Assembly: GCA_034509495.1 (NCBI GenBank)
Contig: CM067512.1
Location: 6,282,459 to 6,346,458 of the forward strand
DNA length: 64,000 nucleotides
Source: Acestrorhynchus altus
Taxonomy: Eukaryota > Chordata > Actinopteri > Characiformes > Acestrorhynchidae
Reading direction: 5' to 3'
In this document: positions 10,947 through 20,623 of the stretch, piece by piece
Numbering within the stretch: the first letter of the stretch is position 1
How the letters are laid out: each line of letters starts with the position of its first letter
The notes under the pieces: generated by a model
Databases searched by the model: none
Told to the model about the DNA's origin: nothing
What the model saw: only the letters and a program-made list of their open reading frames with translations
Position numbers and translations under genes: made by a program

Positions 10947-11094
10947 CAGGATGGAATGTTGAGGACCATTATGAACTTCAGAGATCAGTTTGTTGGACCG
11001 AGAGAGAGCTGAACACACACATTGAGAGAGAGCTGAACACACACTCTGAGAGAGAACCGAATTCTCAAACAAAGAGAGAACTGAACTCCTAAAA
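10935..11094 (+). other. 5' non-coding exon 1 with 24-bp internal repeats
   Basis: The exon ends at a strong donor, AAAA|GTAAGT, at 11094/11095. Its last 95 bases are four imperfect copies of a unit of about 24 bp (GAGAGAGAGCTGAACACACA then ATT), at 11000, 11024, 11048 and 11074. The 5' end is approximate. Confidence 0.55.
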
Positions 11095-11290
11095 GTAAGT
11101 CATTAAAGCTTAAATCAGTTTTAATAAGTTCTACATTTTAATTAGCTTTTAAATGACTGATCTGAGAACAAGTACAACCTTAAAAGATTACAGGACAAAA
11201 CACTTTTATCATGTTCTAATAACACAAAACAGGTTTATTTTAATCCAATGCTTAATAAACATGTTTTTATTTGATTTAGGATCTGGAAAA

Positions 11291-11893
11291 ATGATGGACA
11301 TTAATCTGCCTCATGGGGAATATCCCGAGTTGCCATTTTCCCGATGGCTGGAGCTCTTTCCTGTAAGTCTGGATGTTTGAAACATAGTGGAAGAAGAAGA
11401 AAACATGAGTTGATCATATTTTATTACAGAATAATAAACATCATTTTATTCTGTACTTGTCTCTTACATGTAGGATGGAGTTATGAACATGGCAAAGAAG
11501 GCCTGGATTAAAGAGCTGATGGACTATGTGGAAAGTGAGATAGAATTTAATGAAAGTTTGATGGAATCCTGGAGGATGGACAAAGAGACCAGGTTGAGGC
11601 AGAAAAAACGACTGGAGAGAGAGTTGGAGATGATCAAGAAGGAAAGAGAGAGCAAAGAAAGAAAGATGATGGAAAAGATGGAGGTGATGTTTGAGAAAGA
11701 GAAAGAAGACATGAAAAAAGAAAGTGAGCAGGACCTTAAAGAGATCCTGGAGAAGGTGAAGGAGGCAGAGAGGATGAAGAAAAAGAATCAAAAGATAGTC
11801 GGCAGGCTAAAGAAAGAGATAGAAGTAGAGATGAGGAGGATGGAGGAGCTGGAGAGGGAGATGAATGGCAGAATGAGACAGAAAGGAGAGTGA
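11291..11893 (+). CDS. Uncharacterised coiled-coil protein, two coding exons
   Basis: The coding sequence joins 11291-11362 and 11474-11893 and encodes 163 residues. Exon 2 (from 11280) has an AG acceptor and a CCT|GTAAGT donor. Exon 3 has a TGTAG|GAT acceptor. The introns are 185 and 111 bases, and the coding join is phase 0. Two ATGs are adjacent; the second, at 11294, has the better context (A at -3, G at +4). Residues 1-57 hold an N-terminal motif, PHGEYPELPFSRWLELFPDG, and tryptophans 19, 34 and 57. Residues of about 58-160 are almost entirely Lys, Glu, Arg and Met with heptad spacing, a long coiled coil. There is no cysteine, signal peptide or membrane segment, so it is probably cytosolic or nuclear. 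The charged C-terminus is similar in style to fish GIMAP tails, but no GTPase domain is present, so no family is assigned. Splicing and the single open frame support a real gene; expression is unproven. Confidence 0.72.
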
Positions 11894-11916
11894 GAATTGT
11901 GTTGTTGATGAATTTC

Positions 11917-11965
11917 AATAAATCAATCAGTTATTGGCATTAAAATGTTGTTGTGTCTTATTTTG
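11917..11965 (+). terminator. Poly(A) signal and GT-rich element of the coiled-coil gene
   Basis: AATAAA lies at 11917-11922, 24 bases after the stop codon. A GT-rich stretch, 'tgttgttgtgtctta', follows at about 11946-11960. This arrangement is expected of a vertebrate cleavage site and fixes a very short 3' UTR. Confidence 0.75.
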
Positions 11966-12264
11966 TGATAAAACATAAAACATAAATGTAAAAGTGAAAT
12001 GAATTAAGCATCAGATTTTACTGTTTCTAGAGTGAGATTTTCTCCTGTAAAGACGAGTAAAACCTCATTCCCAGCAAAAATTCAGACATATTATTAGTAA
12101 GTGAGGGTTTGGATAATTTAATGAACTCATACTCAGTCATAAATGGACGTATGGAGATAAAAATACTTTTGGGTGAAATTAAAAAGTATCAACATTAAAA
12201 TATTGTTATAAAATTTAATTGAAATGGAGTGAAAAGTAAATGTCTTAAGAAATGCTACTCAACT
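11966..12264. other. Nothing recognised downstream of the gene
   Basis: This is AT-rich spacer with no supported feature. Confidence 0.4.
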
Positions 12265-12440
12265 CAGATCAAGTAGTTTGTCTTTATTGTCTTTATCACA
12301 ATAAAGTCACATAAAACTATGTTGGAGTAAAACGTGGCCGATGGGGCAGCGCTCAACAGCAGCACATCACACACGACTACAGGAAACAACAGTAAGTACA
12401 ACCACAGGACAACCAACACACATATGATAATCAGTTAACA
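12265..12440 (-). mobile_element. Dispersed repeat E, copy 1 (LINE 3'-UTR-like)
   Basis: The 'atcaagtagtttgtctttat' start and the following CA-rich sequence (catcacacacgactacagga) parallel 35453-35650. Both look like the antisense of a LINE 3' UTR common in teleosts. There is no coding part. Confidence 0.4.
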
Positions 12441-12559
12441 GGACAATATTCAAACACTTCTTATGGACTGACATTGACCACTTACAATCTAAACCAATAT
12501 GGATGTGTTATATTTGAAATGTACTTTAAAAATTCATATTTCACCCAGTTAAAGGTGGT

Positions 12560-12700
12560 AGTATGTTTGTCAGGTCAGAATTTAGATTGATATGTGTCAC
12601 CATCCTGGTCTCAAGAGGAATTACTACATCTGTGACTAAAGAGCCATTTCAGATTTCACACAGCTGTGTTTTCTTTGTCCCCAGGTGTTTTGTCCATTTG
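12560..12700. repeat. Dispersed repeat F, copy 1
   Basis: The segment 'ggtctcaagaggaatt' followed by 'acatctgtgactaaagagcc' and 'atttcag.t.tcacaca' matches 34480-34535. The family is not known to me. Confidence 0.45.
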
Positions 12701-12779
12701 AAAAAAAAGTGGGGTCTCCCCACACACATGGGTCTAGGTGGGCCAAGTATACCTGTATTTGACTGAGTGGCGCTGTGTC

Positions 12780-13369
12780 CTAATTATAGGTTGACCTGTG
12801 CATATGCACAGATTACTGAAGGTAAAGTCAACCAAACCCAAACCTTCCTCTAATCATGAGCTCAGAATCAAATGTGAAATTCTCATCATTACTGCAAGAG
12901 TTTGCGTCCATTTCTACGTTAGTGGATCAGCAGTACGATTTGCCAGAATCATTTTGAGACAGAGGTGCATCACTCTGTCCACTCCTATTTGCCATTTTCC
13001 CCCACAGAGCCTCTTTTTAATTCCCAGAATTCAGCAGCAAATGCAATCTGAGTGTTTATGTCTAAATTATTAGATTTATGGGAGAGAAAATGTTAGATGT
13101 TACAATGTTAGAAAATAACATTGTTCATGAACAGCCTATTAATGACATATCCATTTCTTAATGCCATTTCATCCAACCTTTGGGCTTCTAAACATGATTC
13201 TTTTTTACAGGTTGGAGGAGTAAAATAGTGGGGTGTGTGATAGAAGAGAGCTTTTTATGATTAATTGCTATTCATACAGAATCAGAAAGAGTAATTGAGA
13301 CTTATTATCAGAAAAATTGAACTTATGGGTTGATTTTAGGTTTTGCTGCTCTTTTAACTGTTACCTGTC
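12780..13369. other. No feature recognised
   Basis: No supported reading frame or repeat could be found. Confidence 0.4.
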
Positions 13370-13700
13370 TGTTTTATGATGCAGTACAGCTGGAGCTGCC
13401 CACAGTTTTGGCTTTATGGCAAATGGAAAGAAAAGGTAAGGTTGAAAAAAATGGTATGTTTAAAGCAGTCCAGCAACTTTGAAAAATGTCTCAAACTAGA
13501 CAAAACAGGGAATCAAACTCTGTGCTATAAATATTACACAACTGTACCAAACAATCATACTAAACATGAACAAACTTCTATTACTGTATTATTTGTAAAG
13601 TAATCTTGAGTATTGCAAAAACTCCAGGCTATGTAAACTTTTGATCAGGGTCATTTAGTTTCTGTCATCATTATAATTTAACAAGGACAAACACAATTGA
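13370..13700 (-). mobile_element. Dispersed DNA element D, right part
   Basis: The 'gtaaacttttgatcagggtc' block at 13633-13652 followed by 'atttagtttctgtcatcatt' matches in reverse the internal end of the element seen at 9290-9340 ('aacagaaac..ccctgatcaa'). Its other boundary is indistinct. Confidence 0.5.
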
Positions 13701-13909
13701 TCAATAATAAATAGCTTCACATAATTGGAACACTAAAGTGACCACTGGTGTCATTCCCAAGGGGTACTGGAATACCTCCATCCAATAAATGTAAATCAGC
13801 CAAATAACCAAATAATGATTAATATGGAAACTAATTAAAATAATTAAATGTGTTTGATTTCTGATGCAGTATTGCTAATGGAAGTAAAGTGATATATTTT
13901 ACTAATCCT

Positions 13910-14089
13910 GATACAGTAAATGTAGCTCCCCGTCTAGGGTTGTTTCCCGCCCTTGCGCTCAGAGTTGCCGGCTGGGCACCGGCTCACCCGTGACCCTATT
14001 CAGGAATAAGCGGTTCAGAAAATGGATGGATGGATGGATGGATGGATGGATGGATGGATGGATGGATGGATGGATGGATACAGTAAATG
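13910..14089 (+). mobile_element. 5'-truncated SINE with 13-bp target-site duplication
   Basis: The body (13923-14020) is the 3' half of the SINE seen whole at 20284: 'gtctagggttgtttccc', 'cccttgcgctcagagttgc', 'ggctgggcac' and 'ggaataagcggt'. A (GGAT)n tail of about 60 bases ends at 14076. The perfect duplication GATACAGTAAATG flanks it at 13910-13922 and 14077-14089. 5' truncation plus duplication shows insertion by target-primed reverse transcription. Confidence 0.88.
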
Positions 14090-14570
14090 CATTTATTTTT
14101 GTTAAATAAACTTGGTCTGCTCTCAGACCATGACATTCCTCCACAAGTGGTCATATTCAGTTTATCTTTTAATGTATATTGCATAGATTATGTCATGTGA
14201 AAAGTTGTTGTAGGCATGTTGCTCTAGATTTCACCAGAAAAAAAGGTGCAGATTTGGACTACAAATGCAATTACACTGATTTTGATACTAACACAAATAT
14301 CATCCTCTTCCTCTTCCAAAAAATATTTGCACAAATAGTTGCACCCAGAAAGTAGTGTCAGATCCCATCCTTCCAGAGAGCACAGTTCCATGTCTTCACA
14401 GTTCAAGGTTATGAACATCCATACCCCTCTTTGGCATTAGGTAATAGGTTTGCTGCCAATAGTTTCATGTTCCAGGAAGTCCTATTCTATTGCCAGAACT
14501 TCTCTATATGTACTAGATAAGTGGCTGGGGGGTGGGGGGTATCTCTTTCGGAATTGCCTGCTGTTTCAGC
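14090..14570. other. No feature recognised
   Basis: No gene or repeat is supported. A short G-rich patch lies at 14526-14540. Confidence 0.4.
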
Positions 14571-14788
14571 CGTTGCGGTCGTCCTGTTATGCAGCATAAC
14601 TAGTGCTACACTTTCACAAAGCGAGGTCACCCCAGCTGCTAGTTCATGCTATATATGAGATTGGCTGCATTTGAGTGTTGAACTTTGACCTCATTATGAT
14701 TTATGTGCGCATGACTAATGGACAGCAAAGACACCAGTCAGGAGCAAGGATGAAGAATAGCTGAAAGAATGAAGTGTGCCTTGAATGG
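14571..14788 (+). repeat. 217-bp dispersed repeat B, copy 2
   Basis: It matches 1771-1989 over its whole length in the same orientation with almost no length change. The flanks differ, so it is a dispersed repeat and not a large duplication. Confidence 0.7.
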
Positions 14789-14959
14789 AACGGACACTGA
14801 ATTTAGATTATTTAAAAATGAAATGGGAAGAAAGATGAATTTATCAGAACATCCATACATTTCTGCTTCCATGTGCACTCAAATATGAACAGGATTATCA
14901 TAGAATAAAATGACTAAACCAACAAGAATTATTACAAAAATAACATGTTTTTGACAAAT

Positions 14960-15510
14960 TGATATACTTTTATTCACCAAAACATAAAAGAAAAACTATT
15001 CATAAAAGACAGTCACACATGCCAGATATTGCTATATTCAGGGGATCCTAGGCTACTCAAATCTGCCTTCATTTAAGATGTAAAATTTAACATATATTTA
15101 ACTTACATTTGTTTGTTTTTGCTCATAAGTTCTTCCAAATTCTTGACAGCAGTTCAAAGGTAAAAACCCAAATGTCCTTTATTAGTTTTGGTAATTATGT
15201 ATGAATTATGTAGAGTGTATTATCCCTTCACAAGACTTTTATCTTCTCGCTGATCAGTCACAGTCTGCATGCAGGTTGATCATATACACATATACAGAGC
15301 AGTACATGCGCTGGAGGGTGTCTTTGGAATTTAATTTAGTTGGACATTTTGTTGAATTAATTAATTTAGATCAATAGACAGGGTCTTGTAGGTGGTTATG
15401 ATGGTGTCTGTGTATGTATTGTGTCTGTAGGTTACTCCTATCCTGAGTTCTGAAGCTTAGAAAATGTCATGTTACTGCCAACAGAGTACAGATCTTGGGT
15501 TCTAAGTTAA
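14960..15510 (-). mobile_element. TTAA-ended element, minus orientation
   Basis: The right edge reads 'gatcttgggttctaagttaa', the reverse of TTAACTTAGAACCCAAGATC, with TTAA at 15507-15510. Inside, the 'gtctgtaggttactcctatc' block (15426-15445) and 'aggctactcaaatctgcctt' (15049-15068) match other copies in order. The left edge is unclear. Confidence 0.6.
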
Positions 15511-15926
15511 AGTAGAGCACTACTCCCCAACTTTCAATATGATATATTGTGTTGTGGTGGAAATGAATGGAAGAGCAGTATCTCGTTGTTTTTTAGCACT
15601 TCACTGGAACTAGGCACAGCTAAATTCTTCGGAAACATTGTTATGTTCCTGAGGACACAGACATACTTTTATTCATCACTTTTTGTCCTTTTTTTTTTCT
15701 TTTCACAGAAAAGCCTTCGAAGCTGCTAGGTGGAAATTTGAAAGTGAATCTGTGTTGCAAAATTACATCTTTCCTACCTTTTTGTTGTGTTGCTTTAGAG
15801 ACAATGTCCAGTTCTCTAATGGTTGACAGAATAAACAGAGTCACAGATAACATTCCGCCGTGCTGGGCAAGAATGAGAAAAGAAGAATGGCAGTTGCTAA
15901 GTAACAGTTATACAGTGCAGATGGTG

Positions 15927-15973
<47 letters not shown>

Positions 15974-16960
15974 CACAGATCCCTGATGAGAAGACCAAGA
16001 GATCATTTATGTATTGGGAAGATTACTGCAGAGACATGAGATCAGACCACCTTTGGCATCTTTTCCATCAAGGCTGCTCTATCTGGCATGACGCATTGGG
16101 ATGCAGTATATAGAGGCTTGCTAATAGGAGCCATTTGTCTGCATTTAATCTGTTATCTTGAGTATAGTGCTATTGATCACAGTGTAGAACGTCTTTTCAA
16201 ACATCATACAGGGACACCCAGCTGGCGAATCACAAAATCCAATGCTTTAAATGTACAGCAAAATCAATAGTGCTGAATACCTTAACATATAGTGGGTACA
16301 TCTGAGCACCACCGGTGTACTTTGTGGATATTTGAGGTCTGTAGGGAAGTTTCTTGGCCAGGCTCTTACAGTCAATTTGAAGTGGACACTGTGTCATTTT
16401 ACTTAGTTACTGTATACTAGTACAGTTTCAGTGGAGGATGGTTGAACTGCAGTGCCATTAGAGGGAATGCCTGTAGTACTTAATGTGAAATTAACAGGAT
16501 TTGGACCATGGTTATGGATGGTAGTGTCAACATGGAGAAAGATGGAATATTGACTAAACCGGGAGACAAATAAAGCATTTACAACAAAGCAAAGTATTAC
16601 TGTTAATGAGATTATGAGTGTATGATTACATGTTTACATACTGTGTTGACTAAATTGTTAATAATAACTCACTCCACATGCAAACTTATGTTTTGATATA
16701 TGTCTAAGCTATAGCTAAGCAGTGTAGTTAAACTAATCTAAACAGAGTGGTTTGTCATATTCAGTCTTTTCTTGTCATCATCAAATCAAAGGTACTTTGA
16801 CAAATAGACCGTATATCTAGCAGATAAATGCTTTGACACATCAGTAAGATACAATATATAAAGCATATTAATATTAATAAAAAAGAAAGATAAAATACAA
16901 TGACAGTCCTAACATCATGAAATATCGGTATGAAAATTGAAAATGAAGTGACGTTCACTC
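15511..16960. other. Mostly unique DNA with a (TG)n(AG)n tract
   Basis: The only clear feature is a (TG)n run at 15929-15960 followed by (AG)n to 15973. Reading frames at 15547, 15738 and 16088 have no motifs. No gene is supported. Confidence 0.5.
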
Positions 16961-16964
16961 AGGG

Positions 16965-17710
16965 GACTACATGGAAATACCCACCCCTGTGTAATTTGTG
17001 AGGTCTTATCTTGTGAGTGAGGTTGAACTGGCTAAGGTGTTCGCAAAGTAAAGTGACTTTTCAGAAATCAAGTCAGGCACGAATGTCGTGCTAGACGGAT
17101 GGGACATTCCATTTACAAAGTTGTAGAGGAATTTAGCACCATGACACCCCACACGATCTCACCTGGGCTTGGGAGGTTGCTAACTGGACCCTAGAGCGCT
17201 GGTAACATGTGGCATTGTCCTAAGAGCAATGATGCCATTTGTTTCAGGCTGATGGTGGCTTAGTGTGTGGAACAGATTTCATGAAGCAATGGACCCCATT
17301 TGTCAAAGAGGCACTGTGCAGGGTGGTGGTGGTGGTGGTCTCATACTTGGGGTGTATTCTCAGGACATATACTGGGTCTACTGTTCCACCTAAACATGCT
17401 GTTTCCATTTCCAGCCTTTCACGGGCTTGTGTCCCACCACAATAATGGAATATTCCAAACATGATAACAGACTGTAACATCAGGTTTGAGTTGTTCAGAA
17501 CTTGTTCTATGTTGTATTTCTTGTACATACACAACACAGTGGATCAAGGAACGTCCACCGAGCTTTGGAAATGGAGTGTTCAATCCATCTGGCACCCACC
17601 ATCATGACTCGCTCAAACTCTAAGTCAGGTCATCTCTGTGAGCACACACACCAGTGGTCAACCTCACTCACAAGATAACTCAAAACCTATCGAGCTGTGG
17701 GCGTTTCCAA
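16965..17710. mobile_element. Long-terminal-inverted-repeat DNA element, copy 1
   Basis: Left-arm landmarks 'cttatcttgtgagtgaggtt' and 'gatgggacattccattt' recur as reverse complements near the right end ('aacctcactcacaagataa' and 'aaatggagtgttcaatccat'). The arms are about 160 bases or longer and the middle has no transposase. A second family member lies at 62130-62960. Confidence 0.7.
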
Positions 17711-18660
17711 GTCACCACTTCATAATCAATAGATTAACCCAGAAACTAATATAATGACACTTCTTAGACTGGAAAGAGCTTTTGTAATATTTTGAGGGTG
17801 GTTCAGTAGCAACACCCATGCTAACAGCTTATACTGCCAATTTATTTATTCATATTTTATTTTCCCTCATTAACTTCCACCCACCACTTGGAATTGCACC
17901 GTATCCATGTTATACAAGCAACCACTTGCAACAAAAATATCAGTTTTATAAAATGATGAGACCACTTTCATAATAAACTTTTTTTTACAGAAATATAAGA
18001 AATATATTTAATGTTTTACAGGAAGAATATAAAAGTGGTAATTTATTAAATATTGGGAAACTCATATGTGGAAAACTTAATCACGTTTCAAGCTATGCAT
18101 GTGAACAGGACTATAAATACAATACAGCTCCTGTAAATGACATGATTTAGTCCAATGTCTTAGATGACCTAAGGAGTCTATTGTGTGTTTGTCAATGTAG
18201 TTAAAGCAGCATTTTATGAGTAGATTATGGATATTATATCTGAGACATTTCTGTAGGAGCCAATAAAAATGAAAAATGAAGAGCTCATGCCATGGCAGTT
18301 CTTGAAAGTGGGGCATATCTAATGTGGGTATTCCTGTCGTATAGGAGCACTTATCTTTGCATTTTGAGTCTGTTTCATAGTGGCACCCCAAGTCGTTGAC
18401 CCTGAACACACCCCACGCTTACCAGGGGTCAAAATCCATTGATCAGCTCAAACCTAGAGTTGATTATCATCCTGAAATCACTTACAGTCCCTGTGATCTG
18501 CTGAACTGCATGGTAGTCTGTTTGAAAAGCTGCAGAACTGATTTAGTCTGAGGAAATGCTTTTGTTCTTCTCTGACTGAGTTTGAAGACTGACCAAGACA
18601 CATCAGAAGACTTCTCCTCAGCACCCACTGGCAAAGGCCATGTTCAAAAATGGTTTGAAT
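17711..18660. other. No feature recognised
   Basis: A 110-residue minus-strand frame at 18077-18409 has no recognisable motif and no splice or promoter context. Confidence 0.4.
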
Positions 18661-18835
18661 GGCAGCGATGCAGCATTTCATCCTCAGAGAAAAGGAAAGA
18701 AAAATAGTTATTCAGCAGAGTTTTACAAGTTGTTGTGTTGTAGTTAGGGATATAAATGAAGGTATAACACAAGCGCAGGAGACTTGGGGTGCAACATTTT
18801 TTTGATTGAAATCTGTAAAAATATATATTGTCACT

Positions 18836-19075
18836 GGGAAGCTCCGCCCTCTGAACGGCAAGACCACCTGGATGCTCCGCCCTCCAGACAATGATGTCAC
18901 CAGGAAGCCCCGCCTCCGGACAGCGATGACACAGGGTGGCTCCGCCCCCCCCCCCCACACACACACCACCACGACACAGGGAAGCTCCGCCCTCTGGATC
19001 GCGAGGACACCTGGAAGCTCCGCCCCCTGGACCGAGAAGACACCGTGAAGCTCCGCCCTCCGGGTCGTAGTTGAA
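18836..19075. repeat. GC-rich minisatellite, about seven units of 30-33 bp
   Basis: Each unit has the core GGAAGCTCCGCCC followed by a variable 'ctggac.g.ga.gacacc' part. Unit four is interrupted by a C15/(AC)n tract at 18945-18966. Each CCGCCC is an Sp1-type GC-box core. All three minus-strand frames are open across it because of composition, not coding. The block is far richer in G, C and CpG than its surroundings. Confidence 0.85.
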
Positions 19076-19405
19076 GCAGCACCCAGCCTCCGCTGAGGAA
19101 CACGGTCTTGACCACGTCCTGCCACTCCCTCGAGTCCCCAAGCAGAAATACACACAGGGCTGAAGATTTATTTAACTGAGTACATACACACTAACCATCA
19201 TGACTAGACTAGACATGTAGACAAGAAGACCAACCAAGACAGACGAAGACAATATAGAGGAGAACCTTAGACAATGATAATGATGGGGCAGGGTTACAAA
19301 TCAGACATGCCTGGGAATGGGCAGAGACAGGACATGTGCGCAGAAGCACAGGGGAGATAAACAAAACAAAGAGGAGACCAGGGAAGGACAAGATAGATTC
19401 ATGAC
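19076..19405. mobile_element. Probable retroelement-derived flank of the minisatellite
   Basis: The segment 'gggctgaagatttatttaac' and the A/G-rich run 'ggggagataaacaaaacaaa' resemble a dispersed fish repeat; a related A/G-rich block occurs at 52850-53050. No protein motif is visible, and the class is unknown. Confidence 0.35.
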
Positions 19406-19429
19406 ACTAGTAGTACAGACATAAATGCT

Positions 19430-19690
19430 CTGAAACAGTTCTTCATGTCATTGATTCCACAAGATGTTAAAAATTGGTCAATTGTCCTTGTTGAGATTCA
19501 TCAGACCAGATCATTTTTGAAGTATTCAGTTGTCCAGTTCTTGTGAACCTGTGTCCACTGCAGCATAAGCTTTCTGTTCTTGGAACTTCTGAGGTATACT
19601 GCTGATGTATCTAATCCTCTTTAAGGCTAGATGTGTCATTCATTCTGAGCTTCTTCTCTGCTCACCACAATTGTAGAGTGGTTTTCTGAG
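19430..19690 (-). mobile_element. Tc1/mariner-type element fragment
   Basis: The blocks 'attcatcagaccagatca', 'gtccactgcagcataagctt' and 'tctgctcaccacaattgtag' follow the order of a teleost mariner-like element read antisense. A shorter fragment of the same region lies at 44600-44700. Confidence 0.55.
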
Positions 19691-20275
19691 ATATCATAGC
19701 ATTTCAGTTAGTTTCCAACCTATGTGACCATAGCCATAATAATTTTCCAGATGTCCCAAACAGCCTGAAGGGGCTTCATCAGAGAAATAACTTTCCCCAA
19801 GTCCTCTGCTGTCCAATCCCTGTGCTTCCTCCAGAATATTTGTCAGTCCTTTATGTTTTTCTTGGACAGAAATGGCTTCTTTGCTGCCCTTCTTGACACC
19901 AAGCCATCCTGCAAAAGCCTTTGTCTCACTGTACAATCAGATGCACTCACACCTGTCCTCTGCCATTCCTGAGCAAGCTCTTCACTTGTGGTGACCCAAT
20001 CTCATAGTTGCATCCTCTTTAGGAGACAGTTCTGAGGCTCGCTTGACTTTCTTGGGTTCCCTGAAGCCTTCTTCACTTTAATTAAGCCACTCTCCTTGAA
20101 ATTCATGATGATTGAATAAATGGTTGAGTGGGGTTTTGTTTTTAAAGCAGCATTTTCCTTGCTTGTGAAACCCTTTTGATGCAATGATGATTACAAATGT
20201 TTCCTTGGAGGTAATCATGCTTAAGAGAAGAAAACTTAAAAGCCTCACAACCCTTTTAAAGCAAGTCTCCTCTAT
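19691..20275 (-). pseudogene. Tc1-like transposase fossil
   Basis: On the minus strand, broken reading frames hold 'MNFKESGLIKVKKASGNPRK' (the helix-turn-helix side) and, downstream, 'FSDEAP', which matches the first acidic catalytic residue region of Tc1 transposases (DDE/D fold), followed by LFG-type sequence in another frame. Stops and frameshifts are numerous. The SINE at 20284 is inserted just beside it, so the Tc1 copy is older. Confidence 0.6.
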
Positions 20276-20623
20276 ATTCTCTAGTGGCGCAGTGGATAGC
20301 GTTGTTGCCAAACAGCAAAAAGGACCTGCGTTTGATCCCTGGGTGAGGTGACCTGAGAAATTTCTGTGTGGAGTTGCATGTTCTCCCTGTGTTTGCATGG
20401 GTTTCTTCCAGGTATTCCATTTTCCCCCACATTCCAAAGAATTGGTAGGTGAATTGGTGACTCTAAAGTGGCCGTTAGTATGTGTGTGTGAGCCTATGAT
20501 GGACTAGCACCCTGTCTAGGGTTGTTTCCCACCCTTGCGCTCAGAGTTGCTGGCTGGGCACTGGCTCCCCTGTGACCCTTTTCAGGAATAAGCAGTGTAG
20601 AAAATGGATGGATGGATTCTCTA
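20276..20623 (+). mobile_element. Full-length tRNA-derived SINE with 8-bp target-site duplication
   Basis: The element runs 20284-20615. Its A-box is TGGCGCAGTGG (20285-20295) and its B-box region is GTTTGATCC (20330-20338), the pol III internal promoter. The body continues through 'gtggagttgcatgttctccc' and ends in 'aaaatggatggatgg'. The perfect duplication ATTCTCTA lies at 20276-20283 and 20616-20623. The family is widespread in fish; the short tail suggests it is not the youngest copy type. Confidence 0.9.

Noticed and set aside
11441..11791. 116-residue minus-strand frame
   Set aside because: It is the antisense of the coiled-coil exon; spliced signals, the poly(A) site and promoter all favour the + strand.
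18836..19075. CRISPR-like regular repeat spacing
   Set aside because: Units are adjacent without unique spacers, and the genome is eukaryotic.
18644..19153. 169-residue minus-strand frame with Gly/Ala/Ser/Cys repeats
   Set aside because: It is the translation of the GC-rich minisatellite; the other two minus frames are also open, which points to composition and not selection.
20284..20340. Functional tRNA gene
   Set aside because: The A and B boxes belong to a SINE: the sequence does not fold as a cloverleaf and continues into a 330-base SINE body with target-site duplication.
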